The notes under the pieces: model-generated
What the model saw: the letters and a program-made list of their open reading frames with translations, nothing else
Database searches by the model: none
What the model was told of the DNA's origin: nothing
Made by a program: the position numbers and the translations under genes
Shown: positions 57,350 through 64,000 of the stretch, piece by piece
How the letters are laid out: each line of letters opens with the position of its first letter
Numbering within the stretch: position 1 is the stretch's first letter
NCBI RefSeq assembly: GCF_902713425.1
Contig: NC_081215.1
Coordinates: forward strand, 539,001 to 603,000
DNA: 64,000 bases
Direction of reading: 5' to 3'
DNA from: Acipenser ruthenus
Lineage: Eukaryota > Chordata > Actinopteri > Acipenseriformes > Acipenseridae

Positions 57350-60300
57350 TGAACTATATTTCTTTACTGTGCGTCTCTTCTTTTCTTAAATATAATCACT
57401 GCTCTGATCAGCAGTGAATATTACACACACATATCTGCTCATACTGTATATTACACACACATACCTTGATATTCAGCTATACCTGACATTAAACACTTCC
57501 ATTTACTCTATGAGATCTGCATATCAATCTGTGGGTCCCTGCAAGTCTGGAGTTTCCCACACTGGTGCACAAGCAATGCATTCAGAGGGACGATAGGGAA
57601 ATCTTTATCCAAGACTTGCTAAACTGACAGCACAATGCGGGAGAACAATAGACCTCCTGCTGCTGAATTGAGGTGAGTGATACAATGGGGAGTGCTTGAG
57701 GGCTGATGTGTTGGGATACGGGACAGAGCTAAAACTGCATACAAAGGAATATTCTCTAGAACAGGATCAATATCAGGAAAACAAAGAGTAATACTGTAGC
57801 AGAAAATAATCTGCAGATGAATACATGATATATAGTAGATCTATGCTTTACTGTATTGGCCAGTTTCTTCAGCCTCAGTCTCTCAAACACAGTACCCTAC
57901 CCTGCCATTCATTTGTAAAAAAAACTATGTAATATGCACAGCAATACCTAATGTAATTGTAATGTTACAGTACTGATATTAAGATGCATGGCTTGTAGTA
58001 TACAGATAGGCATATGAACCTGTAACTGGGTCCAAACAGACACATTCAAAAAGTATAATCTTAAATAAGTGTTACTGTACTTGTACTCTTCCAAGAGAGA
58101 GTGATAACAGAGCGCTCTGACATCTCGCTGGGTTTATCAGTTATAAAGGTAAAGCTAGAAGAGAAAATTAACACATTGCAACAGCTTGAAAGAGTGAAAC
58201 AGCAACAGGTGAAGTGACTTTCAAAAGCTTGCCGGACTCTGGAGGATGACATATATTGGGATCCAGATGGTCTGCTGGGAGTAAGCTTTCCTTTAGCAAC
58301 AATGGGAGATCAAACACCATCACTAATGTAATGTGTAACAAGACACACTTCTTTTGTTACCCAATTGAATGCAATGAATGGATAGAGAGTGTGGGAAACA
58401 GTGGAAAACTCCCTCACAGATCCCAGTGTCCCCACCCCCACAGAGACAGGCCATGAAGCTTGTTATCCCGCACACATGCCAGTGATGAGGAGAGGGAGAG
58501 GAGGGGCTCACTTATTTGTTACTACAAAATATTACAGAGATTCGGATCCCAAGTGGAAACAGTTCTTTCAATATGTAATCATTTGTGATTTAGAAAGACG
58601 TTGTTTTCTATATAAAATATCTATTAAACAATTTGTCATTCACCAACACCAAGTACTGCTTGTTAAATGGTCTCTAGGTAATTAATATATTCAGGTTTTT
58701 TTCAGTATACAAACACATCACAGGTTGTTTCTGAAGATGTAATAAAAGCTAAGAAATGGTCTGGACTGTATACAACGTAAAGACTTGCGTCCTCACTGGA
58801 CTAATTAGGCTGCCCATACTCTATATGAAGTGTCATTATTATTTGGAAATGAGTTTAAGATGTTGCTTGGGTACATCAGGCTCTTCATTGAAATATATTA
58901 ACCTCAGCTTATTCCCAAGTGTGCTGTTGCTGAAGATGCCTTTCTAAATACAGATTAGCATTTAACAAGGCACACTTCCTTTGTGCAAGCCTGCACTCTC
59001 TGAATGGGCAGAGTGTGGGAAAACTCTGGAGAGTAAAGTCACAAGTTATAATGTCATTAAGGCCCCACAATGCCATTGGCATCTGTCAGTCTTTATCTCT
59101 GGGTGTATAGGGATGACATAACTCTCTGGTGCTGTCATCACAGTTGGGTGCTATTGCATTGAGGTGAGAAATGTGTCCTGTTATAATACTGTGCCCTAAA
59201 GACACACATCTCCCTGGAGTTATTATTGATAAACACCCTCTCCCATTACTCATTTCAATATAAGATACCTGTCTTTATGCAGACCTGCTAGGGCTGGGAC
59301 GAATACAGCGGTTCTGAATGATTTTCCTTCAATTGAAATGTGTCGGTTCAGTGAGACCTTAAAGGAAAATCATTCGGAACCGCTGTATTCGCCCCATCGC
59401 TAATGCCTGCACTTATTCTAAAAGGTTTAATGTTAAGGGTTTGTGATGTCCACTGGATTACAGCAGTAATGCAACCTGTCCATAAATCATTTCCTTTTGG
59501 ATATTATGAATCTCATGTCCTGTATAGAAGACAGATCCCGATTTCTTAATCACCAATAGATATTATTGAAAAGCCATCAGCCTCTGATCGCCTTATCCTC
59601 CAGATGGTCTGTGACGTAAGGCCCTCGCTATCATACCATACAGACCCACTTACCGTCACTAATGCGGCATTCTTTTGTCCTGTATCGAGCACAGCACAGC
59701 GCAAAGTGCGGGAAACACGGAGCAGCTTTTTACTCACAGACTCTACCGGCAAGAAGAGGAAAGCTGCATCTGTGACATCTGGAAGAGCTGCTCTAAGGAT
59801 GTCCAAACATCACCCACAGAATAGAGGACAACTTTCAGCAGGGTTTCCCACTCCAACTCCAGCTGTTCTATTGAGAGCATGAAACCCGAGGCAGTACTAT
59901 AATGATGCGCAAACACATGCACAGTGCTGGAAACCGGAGCAATAGGAGGTTTTATTCAAACCAACCAGATCTTTATGTATCTGTAAAATCAATTTCCAAA
60001 ATGTTTTCCGAAGCGAAACCCCTACTAAACTATATTACAGCACACATGTCAATTGAATAGTTATTAAATACATTACAAATAGTTACAGGAGCTACACGAA
60101 TGTGGTTTAGATGTGTGGTATTTAATAATGGCTTGTATGCTGAGTGATAATCTAATCGCATGTATATATGTTATTGGATGTCTACTCGAATACAGTATAT
60201 ATGTAACTCGTGCCGTGCACAACGTCTTCACGCCTGGAACCTGGGAAAGTTCCGCCCAGGAACACAGACCTGACGCCGAACGCAAAGATCAAACACTTCT

Positions 60301-60716
60301 CATTGGGGGAAAGTGTGATTGACATCAATCTGTTACTCAGGGAGCGCGCCGTTAATGGTGCCATAGAGCCTACTGCCTGTGATGCGGTTTCCTTTCCCGT
60401 GCAGTAAAACGCCATTTCTGTCATATCGGACAATAATGCTTCTCCGCGTTGCTCATTTGCTACTATCCAAACATATGTGGCACATGCCGGTGTTTATTTC
60501 AGTTACCAGCCCTGTGATGTTTCAATGTCATTGTTCCCAACATCAGGCTGCAGATCTGATCTTTTGGTGGGGTCAGCACTTTCCCAGATTCACACAACCC
60601 CCTGCAAGTCACTCGCTATTGCCCCCTCCCACCCCCTCCACCTGCTCTCCTGGGAGTTGGCTTTTATCCTCCGTCAATAAGCGCTTAATCCAGCGTGTGG
60701 CAATTCCAGCTTCTCC
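57350..60716 (+). promoter_or_regulatory. upstream spacer of gene 10
   Basis: RBPJ sites: 57554-57561 (minus), 58390-58397 (M2), 59014-59021 (M1). MITE at 59289-59402. From 57901 it tracks the gene 7 spacer at a constant offset of 16,800 bp. Confidence 0.65.
59289..59402. mobile_element. hAT-like MITE, short form (unit 10)
   Basis: 114-bp copy, identical in all lines compared with the unit 7 copy. Confidence 0.75.
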
Positions 60717-60813
60717 CATTGTCCTCCCGAGCGCGCTGATTGGCTACCGAGTGTGAGAAACTCCAACAAGCCCGAGACCCACACATGCGTATGGAGACTG
60801 GAGAGTATAAATA
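60717..60813 (+). promoter_or_regulatory. gene 10 core promoter
   Basis: SOX-like CATTGT 60717-60722, TGTGAGAA 60752-60759, TATAAATA 60806-60813. Confidence 0.8.
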
Positions 60814-60898
60814 GGGGAGATGCTTGCAGCTAAAACCAGCAGATCCGAGACTTCTAAGCTCCAGAGAAACCGATATTAACAGCACCGTGACTCCAGCA

Positions 60899-61449
60899 AT
60901 GGCACCTACAATCGCTGCAGCTATGGGATACTCACAGGGACACGTGACAATGACCAACAAAGTAAGTTGAGACTAAATGAGCACGTGTGATTATTTTTGA
61001 AATGTTTTGTGTTTTTAAAACTTCAATTGTTATTCCTCACGAACTGGTTATTAACTGAATGTGTGCCTTGTTCTTTTTTGCAGTTGAGAAAACCGGTGGT
61101 TGAAAAGATGCGCAGAGATCGTATCAACAGCAGCATCGAGCAGCTCAAGACGTTACTGGGAAAAGAATTCGTGAAGCAGCAGCCCGATTCCAAACTGGAG
61201 AAAGCGGACATCCTGGAAATGACCGTCTGCTACCTGAGACAGAGCGCCTCCCCCCGGCCAGCGACGGGAAACGAAGGCTACTCCAGGTGTGTGCAAGAAA
61301 TCGTGCACTTCCTTTCCCGGGGTGAAATGAAGACAGAAACCCAGAGGAAACTACTGAACCATTTCCAAGCTGCGCAGAATTCTCCAGTGCATCAGAGCCC
61401 CGTCAAAGAGGCGACCCCGGTGAAGAGTGCCCTCTGGCGGCCCTGGTAG
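60899..61449 (+). CDS. hes5: hes5-like gene 10
   Basis: Exon 1 is 60899-60961, exon 2 is 61084-61449; protein identical to gene 7 (SRGEMK, WRPW). Part of the recent 16.8-kb duplication. Confidence 0.95.
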
Positions 61450-62590
61450 ATCACAACGGACACTGTCACTTTGAACACACAGAATTCAACATGCCTGTCT
61501 ATGATGGACATATCCAGTAATTCTCATTGTGTAGGGGTGTTTTCCTTCCTGTTTTGCTTGTGCAGAAGATTTGAATGCTACTTTCATTGATTGAAAGGAA
61601 ACACAATAGTTACCCAGTGTTGGGGCAATATTGTGTGCGATAGGATTTGTTCATTCTTGTTATACAAGGAGTGTGTATGCAGCGATGACGCTATTGAGTT
61701 AAAAGTCATTTCTGTTCATAGAAATATTATGATGATTAAAACATGGGTTTTATGTCCTCTGTTGAAGGCACTATATCCTGAATAGTATCTTGTCTCGTAA
61801 GAATTGTGTGTGCATAGCTAATGCTAATGAATTTTGATTTATTTAAAAGTGATTCTTTTTTGTAGAGGAATTATTTTAAATAGTATGGGTATTGATGCCT
61901 CTTTTGAAGGCAATATATCTGTCATTGTATATAATTACACAGGAAGTGTGTATGCATTGCTGAAACTGTTTGGTATTTCTTTATAAAGTAACACTGAAAT
62001 ATTTCAAACAGTATTTATATAACAACCTGTTCTGAAGGTGGCATCTCTTTAGTGTATCTTGTTACACAAGAAATCTGTATTATTAATGAAAATAATATTC
62101 CTAAAATATGAACTTGATCTTTCATTGTAAAGAAGTATTAAGAAACTTATAGTTATGTGTGTGTCTTCTGAGAAGGCAATATCCTTTTATTGTATCTTGT
62201 TAGACAAGAAGCGTGTGTGCTTTGATGAAAAACATTTTTTTCATATAAATCGCTGTCTCTATATTCCTTTGTAAAGAAATACTGAGGTGTTTTAAATACT
62301 GTATAATCTGTATTTTATATACTGTATATTGTGTATCTGTGCCTTTTATAAAGGCAGTATCTCAAAGAGTAGCTCACACTGAGTGAATCTTATATGAAAT
62401 ATGTTGTCTTGAAGTTTCCTTCAAGGTGTGGTAGTGATTTTGTAAATCAGAGTGCAGGGTATCTGTAGAAATGGACTGTTCGAGTAGCCTGTATGAAGGC
62501 ATTATCAATGCAGTGTATTGGCAGAACTGTCTGATGAATCCAGCATTGAAATCTGTGAATGACACGTGTCTCATGTGTGAATCAAATAAA
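61450..62590 (+). other. gene 10 3' UTR with hairpin repeats and poly(A) signal
   Basis: AATAAA at 62585-62590; the same variant final repeat as gene 7. Confidence 0.75.
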
Positions 62591-62596
62591 ACAATT

Positions 62597-64000
62597 GAAC
62601 TATATTTCTTTACTGTGCATCTCTTCTTTTCTTAAATATAATTCCTGCTCTGATCAGCAGTGAAGACAGTGAGGGAGAGGGCTGCCTGTTGGGCTAACAG
62701 GTGCTATCCTTGGTGCTGAACTTCTTTAAATACATACAAACCTGCTCATACTGTATATTACACACAAATACCTTGATATTCAGCTACACCTGACATTAAA
62801 CACTTCCATTTACTCTATGAAATCTGCATATCAATCTGTGGGTCCCTGCAAGGCTGGAGTTTCCCACACTGGTGCACAATCAATGCATTCAGAGGGACAA
62901 TAGGGAAATCTTTATCCAAGACTTGCTAAATTGATAGCACAATGCGGGAGAACAATAGACCTCCTGCTGCTGAATAGAGGTGAGTGATACAATGGGGAGT
63001 GCTTGAGGGCTGATGTGTTGGGACAAGGGACAGAGCTAAAACTACATACGAAGGAATATTCTCTAGAACAGGATCAATATCGGGATATCAAAGAGTAATA
63101 TTGTAGCAGAAAATAATCTGCAGATGAATACATGATATATAGTAGATCTATGCTTTACTGTATTGGCCAATTTCTTCAGCCTCAGTCTCTCAAACACAGT
63201 ACCCTACCCTGCCATTCATTTATATAAAAAAACTATGTAATATGCACAGCAATACATAATGTAATTGTAATGTTACAGTACTGATATTAAGATGCATGGC
63301 TTGTAGTATACAGATAGGCATATGAACCTGTAACTGGGTCCAAACAGACACATTCAAAAAGTATAATCTTAAATAAGTGTTACTGTACTTGTACTCTTCC
63401 AAGAGAGAGTGATAACAGAGCGCTCTGAGATCTCGCTGGGTTTATCAGTTATAAAGGTAAAGCTAGAAGAGAAAACTAACACATTGCAATAGCTTGAAAG
63501 AGTGAAACAGCAACAGGTGAAGTGACTTTCAAAAGCTTGCCGGACTCTGGAGGATGACATATATTGGGATCCAGATGGTCTGCTGGGAGTAAGCTTTCCT
63601 TTAGCAACAATGGGAGATCAAACACCATCACTAATGTAATGTGTAACAAGACACATTTCTTTTGTTACCCAATTGAATGCAATGAATGGATAGAGAGTGT
63701 GGGAAACAGTGGAAAACTCCCTCACAGATCCCAGTGTCCCCATCCCCACAGAGACAGGCCATGAAGCTTGTTATCCAGTGATGAGGAGAGGGAGAGGAGT
63801 GGCTCACTTATTTGTTACTACAAAATATTACAGAGATTCGGATCCCAAGTTGAAACAGTTCTTTCAATATGTAATGATTTGTGATTTAGAAAGAGGTCGT
63901 TTTCTATATAAAATATCTGTTAAACACGATGTCATTCACCAACACCAAGTACTGCTTGTTAAATGGTCTCTAGGTAATCAATATATTCAGGTTTTATTCA
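62597..64000 (+). promoter_or_regulatory. spacer of a further unit, cut by the window end
   Basis: Matches the gene 8 spacer (45797-47200) at offset 16,800, with RBPJ sites at 62871-62878 (minus) and 63698-63705 (M2). It predicts that an eleventh hes5-like gene, a near copy of gene 8, lies beyond the window. Confidence 0.7.

Larger units (their letters stand above)
12080..64000. repeat. inverted tandem array of about 5.3-kb hes5 units
   Basis: Exon 1 starts are spaced 5253, 5305, 5319 and 5042 bp in the left arm (minus strand) and 5188, 5779, 5775 and 5246 bp in the right arm (plus strand). Length differences come mainly from the long MITE (units 8, 9) and the 3' UTR deletion (gene 5). The arms face away from a 2.1-kb centre. 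Confidence 0.95.
57901..64000 (+). repeat. recent segmental duplication, copy B
   Basis: Partner of 41101-47200, containing gene 10. With genes 7, 8 and 9 in one period, the higher-order unit is three genes long. Confidence 0.9.

Overview
The window is vertebrate genomic DNA, most likely from a ray-finned fish; the species cannot be read from the sequence. It holds the 5' part of pank4 (spliced, minus strand, left end) and a large tandem array of hes5-family genes, the Notch-target bHLH-Orange repressors. PANK4 and HES5 are also neighbours on one strand in human, so the left array keeps the ancestral order and orientation.

Layout. 1-8.5 kb: eleven coding exons of pank4, running leftwards out of the window, with two interspersed repeats in its introns and ZNF143-like sites beside its first exon. 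8.5-12.1 kb: intergenic DNA with simple repeats, a second copy of a dispersed repeat and a decayed hes5-promoter-like module at 11.2 kb. 12.1-35.5 kb: five hes5-like units on the minus strand, period about 5.0-5.3 kb. 35.5-37.6 kb: a unique centre between the two head-to-head arrays, carrying diverged relics of hes5 promoters and enhancers. 37.6-64 kb: five more units on the plus strand (period 5.2-5.8 kb), plus the upstream spacer of an eleventh beyond the window end. The array is thus a giant imperfect palindrome.

Each unit has the same plan. A two-exon gene (21 + 121 codons, intron about 122 bp) encodes a 142-residue protein with bHLH, Orange and C-terminal WRPW. Upstream lies a TATA promoter with a CCAAT box, an RBPJ site and a SOX-like site. 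Behind it is a spacer of about 3.3-3.9 kb carrying up to three further perfect RBPJ sites (TGTGGGAA) and, in most units, a palindromic hAT-like MITE. Downstream is a 3' UTR of about 1.1 kb made of six degenerate ~135-bp repeats that fold into hairpins. All ten bHLH domains are identical at the protein level; one copy is frameshifted after the bHLH and another has WQPW instead of WRPW.

The most interesting signals are: (1) an RBPJ-SOX module with near-fixed spacing (29-33 bp), repeated within each unit and as relics outside the array, that looks homologous to the hes5 core promoter itself; (2) the hairpin-repeat 3' UTRs; (3) nested higher-order duplication and sharing between inverted arms; (4) a pank4 that keeps both catalytic residues lost in the mammalian pseudokinase.
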